A DNA stretch of 52,060 bases. Origin: Clostridium sartagoforme AAU1. GTDB lineage: Bacteria; Bacillota; Clostridia; Clostridiales; Clostridiaceae. The DNA lies in NCBI RefSeq assembly GCF_000401215.1, contig NZ_ASRV01000164.1, positions 1-52,060 of the forward strand, written 5' to 3'. Under the pieces are notes generated by a model. That model ran no database searches. It saw only the letters and a list, made by a program, of their open reading frames with translations, and was not told the origin of the DNA. Position 1 is the first letter of the stretch. Each line of letters begins with the position of its first letter. Positions 27,756 through 35,510 of this stretch are shown one piece after another. The translations under genes were made by a program, and so were the position numbers.

Positions 27756-28808
27756 TTATTTTATTTTTTTTAGAAAATCTACCATTATATTAGTAAATTC
27801 ATCTGGATGTTCAAAATGAATATCATGTCCTGATTTTATTGTTATAATCTCACTTTCCTTTATAAGACTTTTCACTCTTTCTGCATCCTCATCACTATTG
27901 GCTGCATAAAGCACACCATCTTTCCCATACTGAGTTTCTGCCTTAACATATATAGTAGGGCAATCTATTTTCTGTAAAGTTTTTTCTTGATCAAGACCTT
28001 CAAACCATGATCCTGTATAAAATGTTTCTGAAAACTCAAGATCAAAATTATCTAAATAAAGTGTACCATGAATCCATTTATATGGTACATACCATAATTT
28101 TAACGGTTCTCCTGGATGCCCTGCTCGATATTTTTTAGTACTTCCTGCAATAAGTTTTCTTAAGTCTCCAAACATTCCCCAAAGATAGCTATTCTCCATG
28201 TAGTACACTACATAATCATCATTTTCTATTTGATTTTCAAATTCGTGTACCACTTCAAAATTCTCTTTCCACACAAATGTATCTTGCATCTCATCTGGTT
28301 CTACACTAAAAAATGGTGGGTCTTCTAATACAACACCTAATACATTTTCTGGTGAATTGGCTGCAATCCATGCTGCTAAAATACCACCAGATGAATGTCC
28401 TGATACCACACATGGTTCTTTAACAACATTTTTAATAAACCATATAAAATCTTGCCCCATAGCAGTTCCTTTATACTTTGCAGAATCATGACTAGATTTT
28501 CCATGACCATGACAATCTATTGCATATACATGATAATTATCAGCTAACTTCGGGAGAACTCTTGAATAATCTTCCCACTGCATAGACTGTCCATGTATTA
28601 ATAAAAGAGCTGGCCCATTATTAGGACCTTCTGCATAATTAAGTATAGTTCCATCATTAAGAGTTATCTGCTTTTCTTCATATCCTGTGCTATATGTTTT
28701 ATTTAATGGTTTTTTATCATAATTCATATTCTTATAAGCATAAATTCCAAGTATAACTATTACACTTACAGTCAATATAGCAATACTAAATAAAAATATT
28801 TTTAACAC
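27756..28808 (-). CDS. Membrane-anchored alpha/beta hydrolase
   Basis: 350 residues. An N-terminal helix (about 4-24) probably acts as an uncleaved membrane anchor. The hydrolase fold follows, with oxyanion motif LLIHGQSMQW, IDCHGHGKSS, nucleophile elbow SGHSSGG (Ser139), and a late His in SGHDIHFEHP; the acid is probably in the strand before it. The substrate is unknown. It stands alone and ends at the shared terminator. Confidence 0.88.
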   Translation of the reverse strand: MLKIFLFSIAILTVSVIVILGIYAYKNMNYDKKPLNKTYSTGYEEKQITLNDGTILNYAEGPNNGPALLLIHGQSMQWEDYSRVLPKLADNYHVYAIDCHGHGKSSHDSAKYKGTAMGQDFIWFIKNVVKEPCVVSGHSSGGILAAWIAANSPENVLGVVLEDPPFFSVEPDEMQDTFVWKENFEVVHEFENQIENDDYVVYYMENSYLWGMFGDLRKLIAGSTKKYRAGHPGEPLKLWYVPYKWIHGTLYLDNFDLEFSETFYTGSWFEGLDQEKTLQKIDCPTIYVKAETQYGKDGVLYAANSDEDAERVKSLIKESEIITIKSGHDIHFEHPDEFTNIMVDFLKKIK

Positions 28809-28874
28809 TCTAAATTCTCCCTTTCCTACTTTTTATTCTATATTATTTTCTCTTTATTTATCATTTATATTTTA

Positions 28875-29303
28875 TTACTCATCACATTCTTCTGCTTTGT
28901 ATATTGCTTCTGCAAAATTCATTAGCTTATCATACTTCATCAAAGCAATTCCATGAGCTTCATCACCCAGAACTAATAGCTTATCCCCTGAATAAATTTT
29001 AAATATATCTCTAGCTCCTTTAGGAATTACAATTTGGCCTCTTTCTCCAACCTTTACTAGTCCAAATACATGCTTACCTTTAGGTTGAATATCTATTCCT
29101 TCCCTGTCATCTGAATAATTCACTAAATCATCCAATGATACTTGATATAATTCTGATAAAGATAAGCAATTATTTATATCTGGAACAGTAGTTCCATTTT
29201 CCCACTTTGCAACAGCTTGCCTTGAAACACCAATTTTATCTGCAACTTCTTCTTGAGTATATTTATTTCTATATCGTAATTTTTTTAAATTCATACTTAT
29301 CAT
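28875..29303 (-). CDS. XRE-family HTH regulator fused to an AbrB/SpoVT-like domain
   Basis: 142 residues. The N-terminal XRE helix-turn-helix (about 3-57) has YTQEEVADKIGVSRQAVAKWENG. The C-terminal swapped-hairpin AbrB domain (about 80-125) has VKVGERGQIVIPKGARDIFKIYSGDKLLVLG, a complete AbrB DNA-binding motif. The chain thus carries two different DNA-binding folds. The ATG at 29303 is preferred over an upstream GTG, because AAGGA is ten bases before the ATG but only about one base before the GTG. The target is unknown; it could control the adjacent hydrolase gene. Confidence 0.88.
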   Translation of the reverse strand: MISMNLKKLRYRNKYTQEEVADKIGVSRQAVAKWENGTTVPDINNCLSLSELYQVSLDDLVNYSDDREGIDIQPKGKHVFGLVKVGERGQIVIPKGARDIFKIYSGDKLLVLGDEAHGIALMKYDKLMNFAEAIYKAEECDE

Positions 29304-29429
29304 ATTTTTCACATCCTTTTTTACTAATTATATAGCAGTTTTACTAAAAATCAATCAATCTAAGATACCATGTTATGTTATCTTTAGCTTACATTCAGTG
29401 TGATTAAAAAAACATTAATTATAATTAAT

Positions 29430-29462
29430 AAAAGTTCCCCAAATATCTATTTGAGGAATTTT
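29430..29462 (-). terminator. Terminator of the WYL regulator gene
   Basis: AAGTTCCCCAAAT pairs with ATTTGAGGAATTTT, with one bulge and one G-U pair in minus-strand RNA. A T-rich tail follows. It lies 35 bp after the WYL gene stop. Confidence 0.65.
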
Positions 29463-29496
29463 ATTAATACTAATCGGCTATTAATTTATATTTTTA

Positions 29497-30435
29497 CTAA
29501 CACTTATAAACATTTAATAAATTTTTAATTCTACGAATAAGCTCATCTCTGACATATTGTGGTTCTAGGCATTCACATTCATCCCCAAAACTAAGTAAAA
29601 GATTATAACCGAACTCATCTTCTATAAACGGAAATTTAACTAATAGTTTATTATCTTTATACGGCTGAATATTCTCTTCTCCACAGTGCTCCACCATTCT
29701 TTCCCTAAGAGATTCATTAATCACAAGTTTAATTGTAATTATTTTTTTCTCTATATAATTCCAGGGCCCTAATGACTTTTCCTCAAACTCCCTAGGCTCA
29801 AATGTATCTTGAAGAACTTCAAGATCTGATATACGTGATAATTTAAAAGTTCTAAAGTCTTCTCTAGATAAGCAGTATCCTTGTATATACCAATTTGATT
29901 CTTTAAGTATTAATCTATAAGATTCAATTTTTCTACTACTCTTTTTCCCATATCTATCATAATATTTAAATAATAAAATTTTCTTTTCATTAAGGGCTTT
30001 TTTAATTCTTTCAAGATTTGGCTGTAAATACTTATTTCCAATCCACGGAGTAAGATCAATTGCTATTTGATTTGATTTTAACTCAATATCCTTAATATGC
30101 TCATCCGGAACTAATCCTTTTAATTTAGCAAGTGTGTTAATAATTTCATCATTAGTCATTGTTGATGAAATACTTCCAAGTCCCATTAAAATTGTTATAA
30201 TATCTGAAGTTGTAAAAAGTTTCTTGTCAATTTTGTATTCTTCCATAATTCCAATACCACCATTAACGCCTGGATAAGTAATAATAGGAATGCCTGATAA
30301 GTTTATTGTTTCTATATCCCTATAGATAGTTCTAGGGCTTACTTCAAACATTTCAGCTAACTTAGCTGCACTAATTTTTTTACGTTCAAGTAATATCATA
30401 ATAATGGAGATTAATCTATCAATTTTCAAATTCAT
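29497..30435 (-). CDS. WYL-domain transcriptional regulator (YafY type)
   Basis: About 312 residues. The N-terminal HTH_11 winged helix has KIDRLISIIMILLERKKISAAKLAEMFEVSPRTIYRDIE. The WYL domain follows (about 140-215; LLFKYYDRYGKKSSRKIESYRL ... SNWYIQGYCLSREDFRTFKLSRI), with a WCX-type C-terminal extension. The start is ATG 30435 or TTG 30429. The TTG gives the family-typical MKIDRL start and better spacing from AGGA. It is divergent from a flavin-binding protein gene, and a palindrome covers its own promoter. Confidence 0.9.
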   Translation of the reverse strand: MNLKIDRLISIIMILLERKKISAAKLAEMFEVSPRTIYRDIETINLSGIPIITYPGVNGGIGIMEEYKIDKKLFTTSDIITILMGLGSISSTMTNDEIINTLAKLKGLVPDEHIKDIELKSNQIAIDLTPWIGNKYLQPNLERIKKALNEKKILLFKYYDRYGKKSSRKIESYRLILKESNWYIQGYCLSREDFRTFKLSRISDLEVLQDTFEPREFEEKSLGPWNYIEKKIITIKLVINESLRERMVEHCGEENIQPYKDNKLLVKFPFIEDEFGYNLLLSFGDECECLEPQYVRDELIRRIKNLLNVYKC

Positions 30436-30459
30436 CAATCCTTTAGTTAAATTTATTTT

Positions 30460-30492
30460 ATAATATAACCATGACATACTGTTGTCAAGGTT
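30460..30492 (-). promoter_or_regulatory. Promoter of the WYL gene overlapped by an inverted repeat
   Basis: On the minus strand TTGACA (30488-30483) and TATTAT (30465-30460) are separated by 17 bp. AACC-A-TGACA (30467-30476) and TGTCA-A-GGTT (30483-30492) form an inverted repeat that covers the -35 box and spacer. This is a likely autoregulatory operator, and it may also control the divergent gene at 30570. Confidence 0.75.
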
Positions 30493-30569
30493 ACATGATA
30501 GAATAAAACTGTATTAAGAAGTAAATCTTAAGATTACTTTGAATCAAATTTAAAAAGAGGAGAATGTAA

Positions 30570-31001
30570 ATGGATTTTTCAAAAGAATTTAATAGAATAA
30601 TGGAAGATACAAATAATATTGCTTTAGCAACTGCAATAAATAATACACCAAATGTTAGAATAGTAAATTTTTATTATAATCCTGAAAATAAAGGTATGGT
30701 ATATTTTGCCTCCTTTAGAGGACTTCCTAAAACAATAGAATTTTTGCAAAATAATAAAGTAGCATTTACAACAGTACCAAAAATTCCTGATGAAAATAGT
30801 GAGCACATTAGAGTCTCTACTGCTACAATCAATAAGAGTTCTTTATCCATATATGACTTAAAAGAAGAATTTATAAAAAAATTGCCAAGCTATGAAATGA
30901 TAATTAATCAAGCTGGAGATATGCTAGATGTTTATGAAATTCACTTTAAAGAAGCTAACGTAATTTTAGAAGTTAGACAAAGCGGTAAGATCACTCTATA
31001 G
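30570..31001 (+). CDS. Pyridoxamine 5'-phosphate oxidase-like FMN-binding protein
   Basis: 143 residues with the split-barrel layout of the PNPOx-like family: NIALATAINNTPNVRIVNFYYNPENKGMVYFASF, then KVAFTTVP and a C-terminal VYEIHFKEANVILEVRQSG. Such proteins bind flavin (FMN or F420) or heme and reduce unknown substrates; this one is too short to be a true PdxH. It is divergent from the WYL regulator across about 135 bp, and WYL regulators are often found beside such genes. Confidence 0.82.
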   Translation: MDFSKEFNRIMEDTNNIALATAINNTPNVRIVNFYYNPENKGMVYFASFRGLPKTIEFLQNNKVAFTTVPKIPDENSEHIRVSTATINKSSLSIYDLKEEFIKKLPSYEMIINQAGDMLDVYEIHFKEANVILEVRQSGKITL

Positions 31002-31016
31002 AATATTTATTAAATT

Positions 31017-31055
31017 AAAATGATCCATATTAATCTTTATAATATGGATCATTTT
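31017..31055 (+). terminator. Bidirectional terminator
   Basis: AAAATGATCCATATTA (31017-31032) pairs almost perfectly with TAATATGGATCATTTT (31040-31055). It lies between the converging PNPOx-like and rubredoxin genes and can serve both. Confidence 0.85.
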
Positions 31056-31081
31056 ATAATTTCAATCTTTATATAGCTCTT

Positions 31082-31246
31082 TTATTCTTCTACTACTTCA
31101 AAGTCATCCTTACCTACACCACAAATAGGACAAACCCAATCATCTGGAATATCTTCAAATGCAGTTCCTGGTGCTATGCCGCCATCAGGATCTCCTTCTG
31201 CTGGATCATAAATGTAGCCACATGGAATACATATATATTTTTTCAT
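31082..31246 (-). CDS. Rubredoxin
   Basis: A 54-residue one-iron electron carrier. It begins [19 protein letters not shown] and has the second site [14 protein letters not shown]. The four iron-binding cysteines are Cys6, Cys9, Cys39 and Cys42 (CxxC and CPxCG patterns); the first site reads CIPCG where CTVCG is more common. AGGAGG lies eight bases before the ATG. Rubredoxins in clostridia pass electrons to oxygen- and peroxide-detoxifying enzymes. It is monocistronic. Confidence 0.95.
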   Translation of the reverse strand: MKKYICIPCGYIYDPAEGDPDGGIAPGTAFEDIPDDWVCPICGVGKDDFEVVEE

Positions 31247-31260
31247 AAACTTATCCTCCT

Positions 31261-31607
31261 CTTCATAATTTTTATTTATCTAAAGCTAATGCTTTGATAC
31301 AAACAAATATTAATTCTCTCATAAAGTTTTTCTCTTTTATAGTATGCTTATAATTATATATTATTATTTTTCAAATTTTTAGATTAATATGTATTACTTA
31401 CTAATTTATTAATACATATTATATCATATATTTATTACACTTCTCTATACTTTCATTACCATAAAAAATTAAATCTAATCTTTGCATTGACTTGCACAAA
31501 AAAATATATAATAAAGTTCATTATTTCTTACTAAAACAGTTTTTAATAAATTTTACTAGATCATTACCATACCATATATTTTATATCTCAATATTTATTT
31601 GACTACA
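31261..31607. other. AT-rich intergenic stretch
   Basis: No gene or strong structure was seen between the rubredoxin ribosome binding site and the PadR operator. The rubredoxin promoter must lie at the left end. Confidence 0.4.
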
Positions 31608-31643
31608 CAAATAACATATGTTACTATTAACCTATGTTATTTG
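31608..31643 (+). promoter_or_regulatory. Probable PadR operator
   Basis: CAAATAACATA (31608-31618) and TATGTTATTTG (31633-31643) form a perfect 11-bp inverted repeat with a 14-base centre. It lies 16 bp before the padR start codon, and long palindromes in this position are typical autoregulatory PadR sites. Confidence 0.7.
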
Positions 31644-31659
31644 TAAAAGAGGTGTTATC

Positions 31660-32576
31660 ATGTCAATTAAACTTGCAATACTAGGTATATTGAGCTGGAA
31701 GCCATCAACAGGATATGAGTTAAAAAAGATTTTTGAAGAATCTTCTTTCTTATACTGGTCTGGTAATAATAATCAAATTTATAAATCTCTTATTAAGATG
31801 GAAGATGAACATCTTGTTACTAGTGAAATAATACATCAAGATAATTCTCCTTCAAAAAAATATATACTATAACCAAAGAGGGTCTTAAAGAATTAAAAGA
31901 ATGGATTTCATCATCACCAGAAGCTCCTGAGATTAAAAAGACATTTTTAGTTCAACTTGCATGGGCAGACATATTAAGTAATCAAGAATTAAATGATCTT
32001 TTCTTAAAATATGAAAATGAATTGAAAGTGCAGCTAATTATGCAGGTTGAGAAAAACAAACGTGCTCTTTATTCACCTAATAGAAGTACTAGAGAAAATT
32101 TACTATGGGAAATGATATCAGAAAATATTATTTCAACTTATAATAATGAATTAAATTGGATTAGTGAAACTCGTCAAAAACTATTTAAAAATAATATCAT
32201 AAAGGAGGAAGAAAAAATGAACTATAAAATTAGAGAAATAAATGATAAAAAATATATAGAATTGATTTCTGCTACTACACCTTTAAGTACGGAAAATGAT
32301 GCTCTTGATTTATTGAGCTTATGTTGGGAGCATGAAGTATATGCACTTATGATTCATTATGAAGCCTTATCAGAAGATTTCTTTAACCTAAAAACTAAGG
32401 TGGCTGGTAATATGCTTCAAAAATTTATAAACTATAATTTAAAGTCTGTTGCTGTTATACCTAATGATATAATTCAAAAAGGTAGATTTAGAGAAATGGC
32501 CTTAGAAGTAAATAAAGGCAATCATTTTAGAATGTATGGAAATAAAGAAGATGCTGAAAAATGGCTTTTGAAATAA
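31660..32576 (+). pseudogene. PadR family regulator reading into DUF4180, one frameshift
   Basis: From ATG 31660 (RBS AGAGGTG) the N-terminal winged helix reads SIKLAILGILSWKPSTGYELKKIFEESS ... YWSGNNNQIYKSLIKMEDEHLV, typical of PadR. The frame stops at 31872. Adding one A to the A7 run at 31854-31860 gives SPSKKIYTITKEGLKELKEWISSSPE, the normal PadR continuation, and the frame then runs through the PadR C-terminal helices directly into a DUF4180 domain, ending at 32576 (305 residues in all). No stop separates the PadR part from DUF4180, so the repaired gene is a fusion that also has an internal start at 32217. Confidence 0.75.
32217..32576 (+). CDS. DUF4180 domain protein (internal start within the PadR frame)
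   Basis: 119 residues: MNYKIREINDKKYIEL ... ENDALDLLSLCWEHEVYALMIHYEALSEDFFNLKTKVAGNMLQKFINYNLKSVAVIP. This matches the DUF4180 family, whose role is unknown and which is often encoded next to PadR genes. A very strong AAGGAGG site (32202-32208) lies eight bases before ATG 32217, so it can be made as a separate protein whatever the state of the PadR frame. Confidence 0.82.
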   Translation: MNYKIREINDKKYIELISATTPLSTENDALDLLSLCWEHEVYALMIHYEALSEDFFNLKTKVAGNMLQKFINYNLKSVAVIPNDIIQKGRFREMALEVNKGNHFRMYGNKEDAEKWLLK

Positions 32577-32585
32577 TTAAGCAAT

Positions 32586-32615
32586 AGATAGATTTGATAT
32601 TACACAAATCTATCT
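32586..32615 (+). terminator. Bidirectional terminator
   Basis: AGATAGATTTG (32586-32596) pairs perfectly with CAAATCTATCT (32605-32615). It lies between the converging DUF4180 and repeat-protein genes. Confidence 0.7.
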
Positions 32616-32639
32616 ACTGTCTTATTTTAGTTAAATATA

Positions 32640-33449
32640 TTAACTTCTAAAATTAGCTTTTTTTCTTTTCATAAAAATAGTGCCTCCACAAAGTACACAA
32701 ATAGAAAGTATTACTACAGGTAATATTAGCCCACTAGATTTCTCCTTATCTTCATTAATTGATGTTGTAGCATAAATTTCAGCTTCATAAGAAACTTCTT
32801 GACCATCCATTATTGTTACCTGTTGCCCTTCTACAACTTTAACCATGTCTCTACCTAAAATACTATATAGATATTCAGTATTTTCTTCATTATAAGGAAT
32901 AATTCCTACCTCAACATAATCTTTAAAAGGTGCTGTATGGGTAACCTCAAATCCCTTTTCAGAAATTTTATCTTTATATTGATTAAATACATATTGATTA
33001 ATCTCTATCTGTTTGTTTAGTATACCTTCATCAATTTCTTCCTCTAAAACTACCGTGCTTGAAACAGAATTATCTGGTGAATCTATAGCTGTACCTACTG
33101 TAACAACCTGTTTACCTTCAATAATTTTAACTACATCATTACCAAAAGCATTATATAAATATTCTGCATTTTCTTCACTATAAGGCATTATTCCAATTTC
33201 AATAAAATTTCCAACAACGCCAGTATTTATAACTTTAAACCCCTTATCAGAGATTTCATTAGCATGTTCTTCAAATACAAACTTATCAATTTGTTTTTGT
33301 TTCTCAAGCAAGTTATTTGCAACAGCTGATTGTGGTTCTCGTGCCTCAGTTTGCTGACCTTCATTTGTATAAGCTAAAGCTACAGTTGATGAGAATATTG
33401 ATATACATATTCCAATAACTAAAATCTTTATAAATTTTAATTTCTTCAT
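32640..33449 (-). CDS. Secreted/membrane-anchored protein with two tandem repeats, unknown function
   Basis: 269 residues. The signal peptide (about 1-26, ending TVALAYT) is followed by two copies of a roughly 65-residue repeat (about 52-118 and 146-214) sharing KQI ... VF ... ISxKGF-x-V, E-x-GI-x-PY-x-EEN-x-EYLY and VK-x-x-EG-x-QV. A membrane helix (about 230-250) and a basic tail (KRKKANFRS) complete a type I topology. No family was recognised. ATG 33449 is chosen from GGAGG nine bases upstream. It follows the sigma and anti-sigma-like genes in one operon, so it is likely an envelope component under their control. Confidence 0.75.
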   Translation of the reverse strand: MKKLKFIKILVIGICISIFSSTVALAYTNEGQQTEAREPQSAVANNLLEKQKQIDKFVFEEHANEISDKGFKVINTGVVGNFIEIGIMPYSEENAEYLYNAFGNDVVKIIEGKQVVTVGTAIDSPDNSVSSTVVLEEEIDEGILNKQIEINQYVFNQYKDKISEKGFEVTHTAPFKDYVEVGIIPYNEENTEYLYSILGRDMVKVVEGQQVTIMDGQEVSYEAEIYATTSINEDKEKSSGLILPVVILSICVLCGGTIFMKRKKANFRS

Positions 33450-33473
33450 AAACTTTGCCTCCAATCTATTTTA

Positions 33474-34178
33474 TCATTTCATTGACCTTGCAATCTTAAT
33501 AGCATCCTCTTGTGTTATTAATCCTGTAATGGAGTAATGAATCCCATCTCTGGACCAATATAACTCTGTATTTATGGTATTTTCATATTTATTACTTATT
33601 AATATATTTTCCTTTAATAATCCTATTGTTCCGTTGATATCAACCTTCTCATAATTAACAAGTTCATTTTCAATTTGAATCTTTTCTTGTATAATCAAAA
33701 AAGACTTACTTTCTAAAAAATAATTAATAATAATTTTGGATGCATTTCCTTCTTCAAGGCCTGATGCAGTAATTTCTTCAATATCATAATCTTCTGGAAT
33801 ATAAGTAGGCACAAGAAAAGCATTTCCAAAATTTCTTTTTGCATCATCAAAAGTATCTATAGCCCAGGATTTTTCCTCAGCATTTAATATATTTATGTTG
33901 GAATCTTCTGGCGCTGATTCAGTTTCACCAACGCTACTGATAATATTAGTATCAGAATATTCAGTTTGGATTTTGGGATTTTTTAGTGGTAAAATATGAG
34001 CTATATTTACTATTCCAATAATTAAGAGAAAACAAGCAGCTGGTATCAGTACTTTACTGATTGGCATATTATTTTTCTTTAAACTTTTTTCTAATGTCTT
34101 TTTCTTAAGATCTTCATCAACTTTTATATCTTTCATGATATCATCTGCTATATTTTTAAAGTCCCTCATTTTATTCAT
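33474..34178 (-). CDS. Probable anti-sigma factor / DUF4367-like membrane protein
   Basis: 234 residues. The cytosolic N-terminus (about 1-38, rich in Lys/Asp) is followed by one membrane helix (about 42-62, VLIPAACFLLIIGIVNIAHI). An extracytoplasmic domain follows, with FGNAFLVPTYIPEDYDIEEI and a C-terminal ELYWSRDGIHYSITG, which is the DUF4367 pattern. The start codon ATG 34178 overlaps the stop of the sigma gene by eight bases. Its place after an ECF sigma gene and its single-pass topology suggest it holds the sigma factor at the membrane. Confidence 0.8.
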   Translation of the reverse strand: MNKMRDFKNIADDIMKDIKVDEDLKKKTLEKSLKKNNMPISKVLIPAACFLLIIGIVNIAHILPLKNPKIQTEYSDTNIISSVGETESAPEDSNINILNAEEKSWAIDTFDDAKRNFGNAFLVPTYIPEDYDIEEITASGLEEGNASKIIINYFLESKSFLIIQEKIQIENELVNYEKVDINGTIGLLKENILISNKYENTINTELYWSRDGIHYSITGLITQEDAIKIARSMK

Positions 34179-34728
34179 CCCAATCACTCCTCCCTCCTAA
34201 CTTCATTTTAAGTATTTCTCTTGCTCTGTGTAATCTGCTTCTTACAGTTCCTTCAGCCACGTTCAAAATCCTACTTATTTCAATCGTATTATAGTTATGG
34301 TAGTAGTAAAGTATGATAACTTCTTTAAATCGATATGATAGAGACATTACTTCTTCAAATAAGATTTTATTCTCTTCCTCTTTAATAATTTTATTGTCAA
34401 TTCCAATAATTATATTTTTCTCTTTTAATTTATCAGTAAGTAGCACCCTCTTTAGCCATGAACTACGTAACATATCTTTACATACATTAATTGTTATTCT
34501 AATAATCCATGTTTTTTCACTACTTTCACCCTTAAAACTTTCGAATTTATTGAAAACCCTAATAAACACTTCTTGGAAAGCATCCTCAGCATTCTGTAAA
34601 TCTTTAAGATACATATATGATGTTCTCAACACATCATCACCATAATCATCCATTAATCTTTGAATTTCTTTTTCTATATCATGTCCTATAATCGATTTAT
34701 TCTCCTTTGGTACCGAAAGGGAATCCAT
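34171..34728 (-). CDS. ECF-type RNA polymerase sigma factor
   Basis: 185 residues. Sigma region 2 (about 25-95) has YGDDVLRTSYMYLKDLQNAEDAFQEVFIRVFNKFESF and TWIIRITINVCKD. Region 4 (about 120-178) has FKEVIILYYYHNYNTIEISRILNVAEGTVRSRLHRAREILK. There is no region 3, as in other extracytoplasmic-function sigma factors. The site AAAGGAGG precedes the ATG. It is the first gene of a three-gene operon with a DUF4367 membrane protein and a tandem-repeat envelope protein. The signal is unknown. Confidence 0.95.
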   Translation of the reverse strand: MDSLSVPKENKSIIGHDIEKEIQRLMDDYGDDVLRTSYMYLKDLQNAEDAFQEVFIRVFNKFESFKGESSEKTWIIRITINVCKDMLRSSWLKRVLLTDKLKEKNIIIGIDNKIIKEEENKILFEEVMSLSYRFKEVIILYYYHNYNTIEISRILNVAEGTVRSRLHRAREILKMKLGGRSDWDE

Positions 34729-34924
34729 AAGTTACCTCCTTTCTTATGGTGCTTACATTTATTAGACGTATTAAATTATCCTTACGCTCCCAATTTATAA
34801 TTTTTATTTTATATAATAACATTAATTTAAAAAAGATATTAGTAAATATTTATATATTTATTTAATCATAAGGTTTGCAGTCAATATTTTATTTTTCTTT
34901 ATAACATGATTTTACTTATGTAAA

Positions 34925-34969
34925 AATAATAGTACAACAGAATAAATATTATTCTATTGCACTATTATT
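34925..34969 (-). terminator. Terminator of the flavodoxin gene
   Basis: A long stem runs from AATAATAGT (34925-34933) to ACTATTATT (34961-34969). Two internal positions pair only as G-U in minus-strand RNA, and a TTTTT tail follows on that strand. Confidence 0.75.
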
Positions 34970-34978
34970 ATATAGATA

Positions 34979-35431
34979 CTATTTTTTAATAAACCTTTCA
35001 GCTTCACTTAAATCTTTATAATTTGGATGTCCTTGTGCAAACTTACTCATGAATTCAAAAATTTTATTATCACTAAAATCTTTGCTAATAAAACTTCCCT
35101 TACAAGCAAAGCTACCCTTACACTTTGCTCCCTTTAATTCTAAAAGCCTAATTAACTTTTTATTATAAAACTTTTTACCAACTCCACTTGTTGAGAATAC
35201 AAAAGTACTTTTTCCTTTTAAGCTCAAACTTTCAACACAACTAAATAATTGTGAAGCCATTCTTTCTTTATAGACTCCAGAGCCAAACCCAATTAAATCA
35301 TAATTATCAATTATAATATCTTTAGATTCTTTTAAATTTATTAATTCAGCATTTATTTCCGTTGCAAATACTTTCGCAATTTTCTCAGTATGATTTTTGT
35401 ACGCAGAACAATATATAATTACAGATTTCAT
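34979..35431 (-). CDS. Flavodoxin family protein
   Basis: 150 residues, cytosolic FMN-binding electron carrier type. The N-terminal beta strand and phosphate loop read IIYCSAYKNHTEKIAKVFA, with the typical T/S-x-T-G-N-T loop changed to SAYKNHT. The segment YDLIGFGSGVYKERM and the 80-loop STFVFSTSGVG complete the flavodoxin pattern. It resembles the small flavodoxin-like proteins of clostridia rather than WrbA. It stands alone. Confidence 0.85.
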   Translation of the reverse strand: MKSVIIYCSAYKNHTEKIAKVFATEINAELINLKESKDIIIDNYDLIGFGSGVYKERMASQLFSCVESLSLKGKSTFVFSTSGVGKKFYNKKLIRLLELKGAKCKGSFACKGSFISKDFSDNKIFEFMSKFAQGHPNYKDLSEAERFIKK

Positions 35432-35510
35432 AAATTATATTTCCTCCATCTAAATAAATTGTACTTTACATTATACCCTCAATTCTTTAATTATAGACTA
35501 TATTAAATAT

